Shown: positions 19,252-28,418 of the stretch, piece by piece | How the letters are laid out: every line of letters starts with the position of its first letter | How positions within the stretch are numbered: position 1 is the stretch's first letter | NCBI GenBank assembly: GCA_016783485.1 | Contig: JADHWM010000004.1 | Coordinates: forward strand, 1-51,363 | Direction: 5' to 3' | Length of the DNA: 51,363 nt | From: Candidatus Bathyarchaeota archaeon | Lineage (GTDB): Archaea > Thermoproteota > Bathyarchaeia > TCS64 | The notes under the pieces: generated by a model | What the model was told of the DNA's origin: nothing | Seen by the model: only the letters and a program-made list of their open reading frames with translations | Databases searched by the model: none | Translations under genes and position numbers: made by a program

Positions 19252-19892
19252 CAGAACTCCACGTCCCTCTCAATCGCTCCGTTCCTCAGGAAGACCCCCC
19301 TCCCGCAGAGCCTCTTCGCCCAGTCCAGGGAGTGGGACGAGATGAGGATCGAAGCTTCCCGATTAGACTTCAGGTGCTTCACGAGGAGCTCCGAGGCGTC
19401 GACGTCGAGGCCCGAGAAGAGCTCGTCGAGCACCAGGACCCGGGGATTACCCAGCATCGCCCTGGCGATGTCCGCTCTCTTCCTCAACCCGAAGGACAGG
19501 TGCCGGGCCTTGGTGTTCCGCCACTTCTCCATGGCTGTCATCTCGATGACCCTGTCGAAATCCCCCGGGGAGGCGGAGAAGAACTTGCCGTAGAACCTCA
19601 GGTTCTCGTCCACTGTGAGCTCGTCGTACATGAAGCTCCGGTGACCCACGAGCCCCACGAGGCTCTTCACCTCCTCCGGGCTCTTCTGGACGTCGCAACC
19701 CATCACCTGGACAATGCCAGAGGAGGGTGAGATCTGCCCCGCGACGATTTTCAGCAGCGTAGATTTTCCGGCTCCGTTGGGGCCCAGGAAGGCCACAGAT
19801 TCGCCCAGGCCGACCTCAAGGTCGATGCTGCGGAGAGCGGGTAACAGGCCGTAATTCTTGGTCACCCCTTGAAGCTGGACGGCCTGAGACAT
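19251..19892 (-). CDS. ccmA: Heme exporter ATP-binding protein CcmA
   Basis: Walker A GPNGAGKST, LSFGLRKRADIARAMLGNPRVLVLDELFSGLD; adjacent to ccmB and ccmE. Confidence 0.88.
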   Translation of the reverse strand: MSQAVQLQGVTKNYGLLPALRSIDLEVGLGESVAFLGPNGAGKSTLLKIVAGQISPSSGIVQVMGCDVQKSPEEVKSLVGLVGHRSFMYDELTVDENLRFYGKFFSASPGDFDRVIEMTAMEKWRNTKARHLSFGLRKRADIARAMLGNPRVLVLDELFSGLDVDASELLVKHLKSNREASILISSHSLDWAKRLCGRGVFLRNGAIERDVEF

Positions 19893-19920
19893 CGTAGAAC
19901 TAGCGGTGGGGGGTTCTTTA

Positions 19921-20400
19921 TCAACCTTTTTTCCAGAGCATGGTGACTCCGAGGTAGCCTAGGGCCAGCACGGCCACAAGCATCGCCGCGATGAAGAATG
20001 TGTTGCTCTGGGGATTTTCCTCTGTGGACTCGTACTTTGACGGGCACTTGACGAGGAGCTGGTCCGACTCGATGTACCCGTCACTCGTGACGCTCCCGAT
20101 CACCACCACCTGCGTGCTCTGGTCAAAGTTCTGGGGGAGGGAGCCCTGGAAGACCACGGAGAGGCGCTTACCCTCGTCCTCGATGTCAAACTTGACGATG
20201 CCGCCCTCCTCCGGGGCAACGGAGTCAAAGTCAGGGACGCCGATAACCTGGATGTCTCTTCCTATGTACCTGTCGGGCTTGCTCAGGATCTGGGTCACCG
20301 AGATGTAAGGATTCACATAGGTGCTCAGGCCGTTGTAGGCGAGGAAGGCGCTGGCCACTAGGAATACCGCGACGACGCCGTACTTTTTAGGAAAGTTCAC
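19921..20400 (-). CDS. ccmE: Heme chaperone CcmE, CXXXY variant
   Basis: N-terminal TM, OB-fold-like body, C-terminal LLVKCPSKYE with Cys where classical CcmE has His (HXXXY). Confidence 0.9.
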   Translation of the reverse strand: MNFPKKYGVVAVFLVASAFLAYNGLSTYVNPYISVTQILSKPDRYIGRDIQVIGVPDFDSVAPEEGGIVKFDIEDEGKRLSVVFQGSLPQNFDQSTQVVVIGSVTSDGYIESDQLLVKCPSKYESTEENPQSNTFFIAAMLVAVLALGYLGVTMLWKKG

Positions 20401-20404
20401 TTTC

Positions 20405-20524
20405 TCAACTCTCGATCTCTTCTAGGCTTCTCTCGATGTCCGCGCCCCGCTTCCGGAGCCACAGGGCGGTCCCCAGCAGGCTGGCCCATGTGAGGGCTAG
20501 GACGATATAAGGCTCAATCGGCAC
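20405..20524 (-). CDS. ccmD: CcmD-like micro-protein (39 aa, GTG start), absent from ORF track
   Basis: V/MPIEPYIVLALTWASLLGTALWLRKRGADIERSLEEIES: one TM then a charged tail, overlapping the ccmC stop and directly before ccmE. Confidence 0.75.
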   Translation of the reverse strand: MPIEPYIVLALTWASLLGTALWLRKRGADIERSLEEIES

Positions 20525-21194
20525 TCTGAACCGCCTCCGCTAGTTTGAGTTGCAGCTTGTCGCTGCTCAACTGGACCTTGTAAGCCTTCCATATTAACCA
20601 ACCCGTGAAGAGCAGCCCCGAGACCATGTTCATGAGAAGCGCTTGAACCATGGTTCCCGTGAGACCGAGCCCGCCTCCCTCGGATAGCCTCGGGTGGAGC
20701 GAAGGCCATATGATGAACGATACGTAGCTGAGGGGAACAGTGAGCACGGCGAGGATATTATAGACCGCAGACACCGAAGCCCGCCTCTCCACGTTCTCCA
20801 CCGACATCCTGAGGAAGAAATAGCCCAGGTAGGCCAGCCAGAGTATGAGGGTCGCCGTTTCCCTTGGGTCCCAGTTCCAGTAAACCCCCCAGGTTGCGTT
20901 GGCCCAAATAGCCCCCCCGATAAGGGTTATCATCCCGTAGAGCAGCCCGAGGAGGGCGCATGACTGGGAAAAAGCGTCCAGCCTGTAGTCCTTCTTGACC
21001 AGGTACGCTATTGCCGTCGCCGCAGATAAAATCAGCGTGATGTAAGTCGCGATGGCCCCCGGCAGGTGGAAATAGAAGACCCTTACAAGCTCTCCCAATT
21101 CGACCTCCGCTGGAGCGATGAACAGCGCAAAATATATCGCCAAGAGATTGGCTACAGCAGTGATCCCGAGATATATATCGTCCCTGAACTTCAT
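20514..21194 (-). CDS. ccmC: Heme exporter/WWD protein CcmC
   Basis: VFYFHLPGAIATYI, WANATWGVYWNWDPRETATLILWLAYLGYF (WWD), IIWPSLHPRL. Confidence 0.92.
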   Translation of the reverse strand: MKFRDDIYLGITAVANLLAIYFALFIAPAEVELGELVRVFYFHLPGAIATYITLILSAATAIAYLVKKDYRLDAFSQSCALLGLLYGMITLIGGAIWANATWGVYWNWDPRETATLILWLAYLGYFFLRMSVENVERRASVSAVYNILAVLTVPLSYVSFIIWPSLHPRLSEGGGLGLTGTMVQALLMNMVSGLLFTGWLIWKAYKVQLSSDKLQLKLAEAVQSAD

Positions 21195-21385
21195 TCCATC
21201 ACATCGTGGACTCTGAAATGTTAGCCATTTGGCTTGTCCGGGCTACCGTTTTCGTGCGCCGATTAATAAACTCTTTCTCTGTTGCCCAGAAGCATAAATA
21301 GGATATTTTATTCGGTTCGGATGGTATTTATCCCAGCTGTACCCTCATTAGCGATACCCCCCAAGTCCTCTAGGAAGGTAGATCG

Positions 21386-22252
21386 TTGGACGCATGGAGC
21401 TACGTCGAGATATCCAAGCCAAAGCTGGTCTTCCTCCTGGTCGTCACATCGCTGGGCGCAATGTTTGTGGCATCTATCAAAACTGATATTCCCATCACCT
21501 TATCTCAGGTCGTGTTCGGGAGTCTCACGGCGATCTTCGGCAGCGCGGGATGCAACGTTCTCACGTCCTACATCGACAGGGACATCGATGCATTGATGGA
21601 CAGGACCCGGGAGCGGCCCCTGCCCTCTAAACGAATAGACCCGGCGAGGAACGCGTTGATCTTCGGCCTGGGGCTGACCGGCGTCTCACTCGCCTTGGCT
21701 GCCTCCCAGAACATCATCGCTTTCACGTGCATCCTCCTCGGCGTCCTCGACAACGTCCTGGTCTACAGCCTATGGACAAAGAGGCGGAGTTCCTTGAACA
21801 TCATCCTGGGCGGTTTCAGCGGGGGATTGGCCCCCCTTTATGGTTGGGCCTTCGTCACGGGCACCATAGACCTGACTGCGCTCATCCTGGGGAGCATCGT
21901 CGTCCTCTGGATACCCAGCCACATCTGGTCCCTGGCGCTCTACTATCGATCCGACTACGAGAAAGCGAACATCCCGATGCTCCCCATAGTCGTAGGGACT
22001 GAGACGGCGATCAAATGCATAGCCTCCACGGTCATCCTGATGGTGGCGGCGTCCTTCGCCCTATACCTTTACGGGGGCTTCGGCTTGCTCTATCTCTCGG
22101 TCTCGGTCATCACCGGTGCAGCCGTGTTGGGGGGCTACGTGTACCTCTTCTTCAGCCCCTCCCAGGAGCTCGCCTGGACGCTCTTCAAGATCTCGAGCCC
22201 CCAGCTGTTTCTCCTATTCACCGCGGCCGTCCTTGACGTCTCCCTGGCTTAG
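21386..22252 (+). CDS. ctaB: Protoheme IX farnesyltransferase (UbiA family, CtaB/Cox10)
   Basis: YVEISKPKLVFLLVVTSLGAM, NVLTSYIDRDIDALMDRTRERPLPSKRI, DYEKANIPMLPIVVG. TTG start. Confidence 0.88.
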   Translation: MDAWSYVEISKPKLVFLLVVTSLGAMFVASIKTDIPITLSQVVFGSLTAIFGSAGCNVLTSYIDRDIDALMDRTRERPLPSKRIDPARNALIFGLGLTGVSLALAASQNIIAFTCILLGVLDNVLVYSLWTKRRSSLNIILGGFSGGLAPLYGWAFVTGTIDLTALILGSIVVLWIPSHIWSLALYYRSDYEKANIPMLPIVVGTETAIKCIASTVILMVAASFALYLYGGFGLLYLSVSVITGAAVLGGYVYLFFSPSQELAWTLFKISSPQLFLLFTAAVLDVSLA

Positions 22253-22305
22253 AGCGACGTCGGATGACCCTGATAATGATTTATTAGAATCACCCGATAA
22301 CCATC

Positions 22306-22608
22306 GTGGGGCCCGAATTGAAGATGACTTTCTACACGAAGGAGAACTGCAGCCTCTGCGACTTTGCCTGCGAGATGATAATAAACCTCAGGGAAGATTC
22401 CTCAATCGAGCTTGAGACTGTAGATATCACCTAGTCCCCGGATGCCTAGGAGGCATATCGCGAGAAGATACCCGTGATTGAGGTCGGGGGGGAGATTCTC
22501 TGGGGCAGGATCGATTAAGGCGAGCTCAGAGACTTTTTGTTTGGGAATGATGAGAAAAAAGTGGGGAACATTCTACATGATCAGCTGGAACGCGCGCACA
22601 ATTCATAA
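22306..22608 (+). pseudogene. Glutaredoxin-like (DUF836-type) gene with three in-frame stops
   Basis: Continuous frame: VGPELKMTFYTKENCSLCDFACEMIINLREDSSIELETVDIT*SPDA*EAYREKIPVIEVGGEILWGRID*GELRDFLFGNDEKK. Stops are TAG 22432, TAG 22447, TAA 22516. Confidence 0.8.
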
Positions 22609-22645
22609 CAATATTTAAGATACACTAATGTAAGCAATTGTAGTC

Positions 22646-23695
22646 ATGTTCTTCAAAAAAGGAAAGTCGATGCTCTTTTTACTTTTCATATTGATGTCTA
22701 TCACAGTCGTTCTGGGCGACCCGGAGAGCGCCGAGGACTACAAGGGCCCGGTCCACTGTGCGTCCTGTCATATGGACCCGATGGAGGATTGGATCTACTC
22801 CTCCCACCAGAAGGCCTTCAACGATCCTGAGTTCCAGGAGGAGTACCAGAAGCTGGGCTCCCCCGAATCTTGCCTCAGCTGCCACACAACGGGATTCGAC
22901 GAGGAGGACGGCACATACATCAACGAGGGGGTGACCTGTGAGGAGTGTCACGGCCCTGGGGACACCATGAACCTCGACACTTCACCCGAGCTATGCGCAA
23001 ACTGTCATTCGGGACCCTACCCCACCTACGAGGAGTGGAAGGACAGCGGCCCCAGCCACCTGGAAGCCACGTGCACCCTCTGTCACGACCAGCATACCAC
23101 GGAGCTCTTAGCCGAGACCCCCACGGAGACCTGCTCAAGCTGCCACGGGACGCACCTCGAGGCCGTAGAGGAGACCAAGCACGGCGAGAGTGGTGTCGAG
23201 TGCGCCGAATGTCACATGTACATCACTCCCCCCGACTTCGAGAAGGGCATCCCCGGTAGCACGGGTCACGACTTCGTGATGACCAGCGAGGAGCTGGACT
23301 GCCAGACATGCCACAACCGGACGCTCTCGAAGCACGATGTGCTCGGGACGGACGAGTTCGCCTGCCTCTCCTGCCACGGCGAGATCCACAGCCTCGAGCT
23401 GAAGCTCATCAACGAGGATGTCCTCCCGAGGGAGGACTCCGTACGGCTCTGCGCCCAGTGCCACAACGAGCGCTACACCTCCTGGAAGCAGGGGACCCAC
23501 GGGAAGCCGGAGGACCCGGAGGCCCAGTGTGTCGAGTGCCACGACCCTCACGACCCTGTGGTAGCGAACATCCCGACTCTGCCGGTCGTCCCTGAACGCA
23601 GGCCACCGGCGGGACCCTCGATCCCCTTTACTGCTGGTTTCATCGTAATCGTGGGGGTCCTAGGATTCGCAATCATACTCTTGAGGTGGAGATAA
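22646..23695 (+). CDS. Undecaheme c-type cytochrome, membrane anchored
   Basis: Signal peptide, 11 CXXCH motifs counted, C-terminal TM FIVIVGVLGFAIILL. Confidence 0.93.
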   Translation: MFFKKGKSMLFLLFILMSITVVLGDPESAEDYKGPVHCASCHMDPMEDWIYSSHQKAFNDPEFQEEYQKLGSPESCLSCHTTGFDEEDGTYINEGVTCEECHGPGDTMNLDTSPELCANCHSGPYPTYEEWKDSGPSHLEATCTLCHDQHTTELLAETPTETCSSCHGTHLEAVEETKHGESGVECAECHMYITPPDFEKGIPGSTGHDFVMTSEELDCQTCHNRTLSKHDVLGTDEFACLSCHGEIHSLELKLINEDVLPREDSVRLCAQCHNERYTSWKQGTHGKPEDPEAQCVECHDPHDPVVANIPTLPVVPERRPPAGPSIPFTAGFIVIVGVLGFAIILLRWR

Positions 23696-23696
23696 A

Positions 23697-24575
23697 ATGT
23701 CCAAACTTAATAGAAGAGACTTCGTGAAGGCCCTGGCTGCCGTCGGCGTCGTCGCTACACTTGGTAAGATCTCGGGAAAAAGCGTCAAAGACGTCACGAG
23801 TGAGGTGAGCAGGAAGAGCGCTAAAGGGCTATACCCCTCTGCTGAGCATGGAGCTCGCTACGCGATGATGATCGACTCCGGAGCCTGCATCGGGTGCAGG
23901 ACCTGCCTCCACGCGTGCAAGCTGGAGAACAACGTGCCCGATGAGCCCAGCAACATGGAGTGGATAGACCTCTTCGAGATGGAGAACACGAGGCCCGTCT
24001 CTGAGGTCCACGGTATGCCCCCAGCGGATTCCAGCGTCGACTACACTGAGTCCCCGAGGGAGGGCCACTGGTACCTCAGCTTCAACTGCTTCCACTGTGA
24101 GAACCCCCCGTGCACGAAGGTCTGCCCCACCGGAGCCACATATCAGGACGACGACGGCCTCATACTGGTAAACTATGACCTCTGCATCGGGTGCAGGTAC
24201 TGCATGGCCGCCTGCCCCTACAACGCGAGGCAGTTCAACTGGTGGGATCCCGTGTACCAACCCTCAAGGGTTAGTCCCATAGATGGAGAGATAGTGCCTT
24301 TGAACCCAAAGGTCCCGCTGCGGACCAGAGGAGTCGTGGAGAAGTGCACATTCTGCGTCCACAGGATCCGCGACGGCAACCCTGTGCCGAGGTGCGTCGA
24401 GGTCTGCCCGGTCAACGCCCGACACTTCGGGGACCTCAACGACCCCGAGAGTGAGGTGTCACGCCTCCTGGAGACGGTACGCACCCACCGCATCAAGGAG
24501 GAGCTGAACACTAAGCCCATGCTGTACTACTTTACGCGTGGTGTCAAGTGGAAGGACGATGGTGAGAAGATATGA
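23697..24575 (+). CDS. 4x[4Fe-4S] oxidoreductase subunit (NrfC/DmsB/HybA-like) with twin-Arg signal
   Basis: NRRDFVKALAAVGVVATL; CIGCRTCLHAC, CENPPCTKVCPTGA, CIGCRYCMAACPYNAR, CTFCVHR...CVEVCPVNAR. Confidence 0.92.
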   Translation: MSKLNRRDFVKALAAVGVVATLGKISGKSVKDVTSEVSRKSAKGLYPSAEHGARYAMMIDSGACIGCRTCLHACKLENNVPDEPSNMEWIDLFEMENTRPVSEVHGMPPADSSVDYTESPREGHWYLSFNCFHCENPPCTKVCPTGATYQDDDGLILVNYDLCIGCRYCMAACPYNARQFNWWDPVYQPSRVSPIDGEIVPLNPKVPLRTRGVVEKCTFCVHRIRDGNPVPRCVEVCPVNARHFGDLNDPESEVSRLLETVRTHRIKEELNTKPMLYYFTRGVKWKDDGEKI

Positions 24576-25837
24576 CTGAACGCCAGGAGAAGATAATGAG
24601 ACCCCTGCGGACCACGAGCAGGGAGTTCTGGCCATTCGTCACAGCCCTCGCACTCATCACGGTCGTGTTCATCTACGCATACACGATCCAGCTCTCCAAA
24701 GGCCTGGGGGTCACTGGCCTCAACGACATCACCATCTGGGGAGTTTACATCGTCAACTTCATCTTCTTCATTGGGCTGAGCCACGCAGGTATCGCTATCT
24801 CTGCCGCTGTACGCATCATGAGTCTCCACAAGTACGCCCCTATCGCGAGGATGGCTGAAGTTCTCACACTGGCGAGCCTGATGATGGCCGGGTCTAGCAT
24901 CGTCATCGACCTGGGACGGCCTGACAGGGCGTATCTCATGGTGGTGAACTTCGCTTCCAGGATCGGCGCCTCTCCGCTTCTCTGGGACATCACCGCCGTC
25001 GCGACTTATCTAATCCTCAGCACTACCTACCTCTACCTCCCCATGCGGGAGGACCTCGCCATCTGCAGGGACCGCTTCACGGGCTGGAGGAAGAGGATGT
25101 ACGAGATCACCCTCCCCGGATACGAGGTGGGGGAAGAGAAGGTGATCAAGCGCCTCGCCTGGTGGATGGCCGTGACAATACTCCCGGTGATGGTGATGGT
25201 TCACACGACGGTCTCATGGATCTTCAGTCTCCTCAGCAACAGGCCCCTCTGGTTCGGTGCGGCAGCTGGACCCTACTTCATCGCCGCCGCCGTGGCATCA
25301 GGTATCGCCTCGGTGGTCGTCATAGCCGCCATACTTAGGAAGCTCTTCCACTGGGAGGACCTGCTCCCCCCGGCGATCTTCAGGGGGCTGGGGAACTTCC
25401 TGTCTGTGATAACCCTCATCTACCTCTACCTCATGCTAGTGGAGCAGTTCACTGCGCGGTACGCCGGGCCTGCAGGGGAGTTCTTCGTCTCCGAGGCCTG
25501 GCTCTTCGGCTCCTACGCCACGCTGTTCTGGTCCCTTACGACGATTGGGCTGGTCCTTCCATGCGTGTATCTCCTCGTTCAGGCATTCAGGCCCGGGAAG
25601 ATCAACATCACCTTGACCTCGATCTTCTCACTATTCATCGTCATCGCCATGTGGTTCAAACGCTACATCATCATCGTGCCCACCCTCACGGTAGGGGGTT
25701 CCCCGCTGCAAACGTACGCGCCCAGCTGGGTCGAGATAACTATACTCGGAGGCTCCTTCGCGGCTCTGGCGTTAATCTACACCATACTGCTGAAACTGAT
25801 ACCCATCATCGAGATGGAGGAACCCCCCCATGAGTAG
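24572..25837 (+). CDS. NrfD/PsrC-family quinone-interacting membrane subunit
   Basis: FWPFVTALALITVVFIYAYTIQLSKGLGVTGLNDITIWGVYIVNFIFFIGLSHAGIAISA; follows the FeS subunit with overlap. Confidence 0.92.
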   Translation: MTERQEKIMRPLRTTSREFWPFVTALALITVVFIYAYTIQLSKGLGVTGLNDITIWGVYIVNFIFFIGLSHAGIAISAAVRIMSLHKYAPIARMAEVLTLASLMMAGSSIVIDLGRPDRAYLMVVNFASRIGASPLLWDITAVATYLILSTTYLYLPMREDLAICRDRFTGWRKRMYEITLPGYEVGEEKVIKRLAWWMAVTILPVMVMVHTTVSWIFSLLSNRPLWFGAAAGPYFIAAAVASGIASVVVIAAILRKLFHWEDLLPPAIFRGLGNFLSVITLIYLYLMLVEQFTARYAGPAGEFFVSEAWLFGSYATLFWSLTTIGLVLPCVYLLVQAFRPGKINITLTSIFSLFIVIAMWFKRYIIIVPTLTVGGSPLQTYAPSWVEITILGGSFAALALIYTILLKLIPIIEMEEPPHE

Positions 25838-26078
25838 GCTTCTAGCGCTGCTGATGTACGTCGCCAGCAACCAGAGTCAAGCCAACGGTTTGTCCTTGGG
25901 ACAGGTAGTGCTCATTGTCATCATATCCCCGGTGATAGTCCTTCTGCTGGCGACCCTCCTGGGGAAGCCGAGGAGCATGAAGGTGACCGGCCTCTTCCTG
26001 GCCTGGCTAGCGTTTGTGTTCAGCGTCTTCATTGGCGCTGTGTACGCACTCAGTTTCATCACCGGCCTCTTCATCTGA
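25830..26078 (+). CDS. Small two-TM membrane protein in the FeS/NrfD operon
   Basis: Overlaps the NrfD stop; two hydrophobic helices in 82 aa. Confidence 0.6.
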   Translation: MSRLLALLMYVASNQSQANGLSLGQVVLIVIISPVIVLLLATLLGKPRSMKVTGLFLAWLAFVFSVFIGAVYALSFITGLFI

Positions 26079-26119
26079 AATCACTAAGGCGACCCGTTAA
26101 GAGACTACAACAGGTTAGC

Positions 26120-26156
26120 CTTTTTCCTCATAATGACACGGTTTTTGTCCTTTTTC
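26120..26156 (+). terminator. U-rich archaeal-type terminator cluster
   Basis: Three T5 runs (26121-26125, 26142-26146, 26151-26155) after the last + strand gene and before a convergent gene. Confidence 0.5.
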
Positions 26157-26269
26157 ATATGCATGGGTGACGGCCTGACTTGATTTCCGTTGGGAAATGA
26201 GCCAGGTGAAAATGCCCACCCTCTAGGCTTCAGGCAGTCACTCGCACCGCGAAAAAGATTAGGAAAATG

Positions 26270-27139
26270 TTAGGCCCCGAATCCATGGCAGAGGGAGCAC
26301 TCCGCTGTGCCTCCATGTCCTGTCTTGTCGACGTGACATGAGAGGCATCCGTCCCTCATGGGTTCCGAGCTGTGGGGGACGTGGCAGTCATTGCAGTCAT
26401 CGTGGGCAGATACGGCGTGGAGCCCCCCGCCGAGGCTCTCCGTGTGGCACGCAACGCATTCGGTGTGCTGCTCCTCGAGGTGGGGGTTGTGGCAGTCATC
26501 GCAGGCTGTGTTGCTGTGAGCGGCACTTGGGAAGGAGACTCCCATGGTCTGCTGGCCCTCGTGGCACCTCAGGCAGTCATCCCTCTGAGGGATCAGTTCG
26601 TGCTCTGTCGCCGTGAACTCATGGCAGACTATGCAGTGGACATCCATCACCTCGCACGCAGCGTCATGGTCGTGGCTGTGGCACTGGTAGCACGTCTCCT
26701 CGGGGGGTTCGAAGACGTGGAGCTGGAGCCCATGGCAGCCAATACACTCTGGCTCCTCCTCCTGCGTGTAGATGTGAACCTTGTGACCTGCAGTATTAGA
26801 CACCTGCAGCCACTGGGGGTCGTTGGTCGCGTGACAGCTCTCGCAAGCCTCGTTGGCGATCACAGTCAATTTAGTGACTTCCTCCGGCTTCTCGAAAATC
26901 ACCTCTCTAACGTGGTCCAGACTTTCCAAAATGTCAGACTCGTGGCATGCATGGCAGTTTAGGTCATGCATGGCGCTCGCGTCCCATGTCTCATAGGCTT
27001 CATCCATCAGATGGCAGGTGGTGCAGAACTTTGGGTTGTGCTGAGTGTAATCGTAGACGAAATACGACGGAATGGCCAGTATGACGATGACGACAATCAA
27101 GATTTTCTTGTACTTTCCGATGAACTCAGTTATTTTCAT
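26270..27139 (-). CDS. NapC/NirT-like 12-heme c-type cytochrome
   Basis: N-terminal anchor IGKYKKILIVVIVILAIPSYFVYDYT followed by 12 CXXCH motifs counted. Start placed at ATG 27139 (MKITEF). Confidence 0.9.
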   Translation of the reverse strand: MKITEFIGKYKKILIVVIVILAIPSYFVYDYTQHNPKFCTTCHLMDEAYETWDASAMHDLNCHACHESDILESLDHVREVIFEKPEEVTKLTVIANEACESCHATNDPQWLQVSNTAGHKVHIYTQEEEPECIGCHGLQLHVFEPPEETCYQCHSHDHDAACEVMDVHCIVCHEFTATEHELIPQRDDCLRCHEGQQTMGVSFPSAAHSNTACDDCHNPHLEEQHTECVACHTESLGGGLHAVSAHDDCNDCHVPHSSEPMRDGCLSCHVDKTGHGGTAECSLCHGFGA

Positions 27140-27602
27140 CAATCTCACCAAGGATTGACCCTCTAGACGCGCGCGCATATTGATCTTGGAGTCTCATCGT
27201 AGTGCATGCAACACTTCGACATTTAAAAATGTTCGTTTAACAGAATGCTGATTTATGATTCGTAGAAATAAACCATTACACATGCGGCTTCTTTAGATTT
27301 AATGATGAATATCTAATTATCTATTTAATTTTACATGAAATGATATGATTTTTCATAATTGTACATATTATTTTGATGTGTAAGACCCCATGAAAGCACG
27401 CTTAATTTAAGATTGCAATATAATACACAAAAAAAATTACCATTTGAAAAATGATACGATGAATTAGATACCATATTGGATAACGAATCGCCTCTTCTCA
27501 TACATTTTATAATATACACTCCAGAAAATAACAAAAACCGATATATATTTCGGCCCAAAGACTAATCTTATCTTCAGAGTAACCTTTTGGGGAGAAGAAC
27601 AA

Positions 27603-28385
27603 TTGAGCATAATGGACGGTATCCGAGCTAACACAGTAGCGGACATAATGGTGGATGCGGTTACCCTGAGCGCGGACGACACCCTCGAGACAGCCATCAA
27701 ACTGATGAACGCGGGAGAGCTAGACCGCCTAGTCATCACGGAGGGCGGGGACCCCGTGGGGATTCTCACCCAGAGGGATGTCATCCGGCTCGTCGCACAG
27801 GGGTTGGATCTCAAGACCGTCCAGGTCAACAGCGTGATGACCCACCCCCTCATCACCATCGAGCACGACGCCGGCATCGACGACGTGATCAAGCTCATGG
27901 AGGAAAAGAAGATCCATCACATCCCCGCATTAAAGGATGGAAAGTTGGTGGGGATCATCGACTCCCAGAGGATCAGGTCTCTGGGTCTCCTCGACGCCCT
28001 CTCGATATTCACAATTAGCGCCCACGCCCATTACACTCCCTACCTCTACACCAAGATGACCAAGGTCTACGACGAGCTCGCTGACAGGCTCGAGGGGGTC
28101 ACCGATGTCGAGGAGATAGTGAACATCGTGAGCGAGGAGCTCAGGAGGCAGGAGCTAGTCGACGAGATCACCGTGGATCAGGATGGCGACGAGATCACCC
28201 TAACCGTGAAGGACTGCATGTACAGCAAGTCGGTCCACCCCTTCATCGAGGGGGATAAGGAGCTCTGCGTCATGGGGCTCATGACCGCCATGGCCATTCA
28301 GAGGTCCACGGGGAAGAGGGTCAACTTCGTCAACTTCTGCGACATCACAGAGAGGGGGTCCGTGACGAGGATCATCTCCAAGTAG
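27603..28385 (+). CDS. Tandem CBS-domain protein with C-terminal Cys-containing domain
   Basis: TTG start. VADIMVDAVTLSADDTLETAIKLM...GDPVGILTQRDVI, VNSVMTHPLITIEHDAGIDDVIKLM...LVGIIDSQRI. Confidence 0.88.
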   Translation: MSIMDGIRANTVADIMVDAVTLSADDTLETAIKLMNAGELDRLVITEGGDPVGILTQRDVIRLVAQGLDLKTVQVNSVMTHPLITIEHDAGIDDVIKLMEEKKIHHIPALKDGKLVGIIDSQRIRSLGLLDALSIFTISAHAHYTPYLYTKMTKVYDELADRLEGVTDVEEIVNIVSEELRRQELVDEITVDQDGDEITLTVKDCMYSKSVHPFIEGDKELCVMGLMTAMAIQRSTGKRVNFVNFCDITERGSVTRIISK

Positions 28386-28418
28386 AGTGTTATAGGGGAT
28401 TAGCGGAGAATAACATAT

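Noticed and set aside
22432-22518. Pyrrolysine or selenocysteine recoding of the glutaredoxin-like gene
   Set aside because: One of the three stops is TAA and no insertion element is visible; pseudogenisation is simpler. Kept only as a test in the finding.
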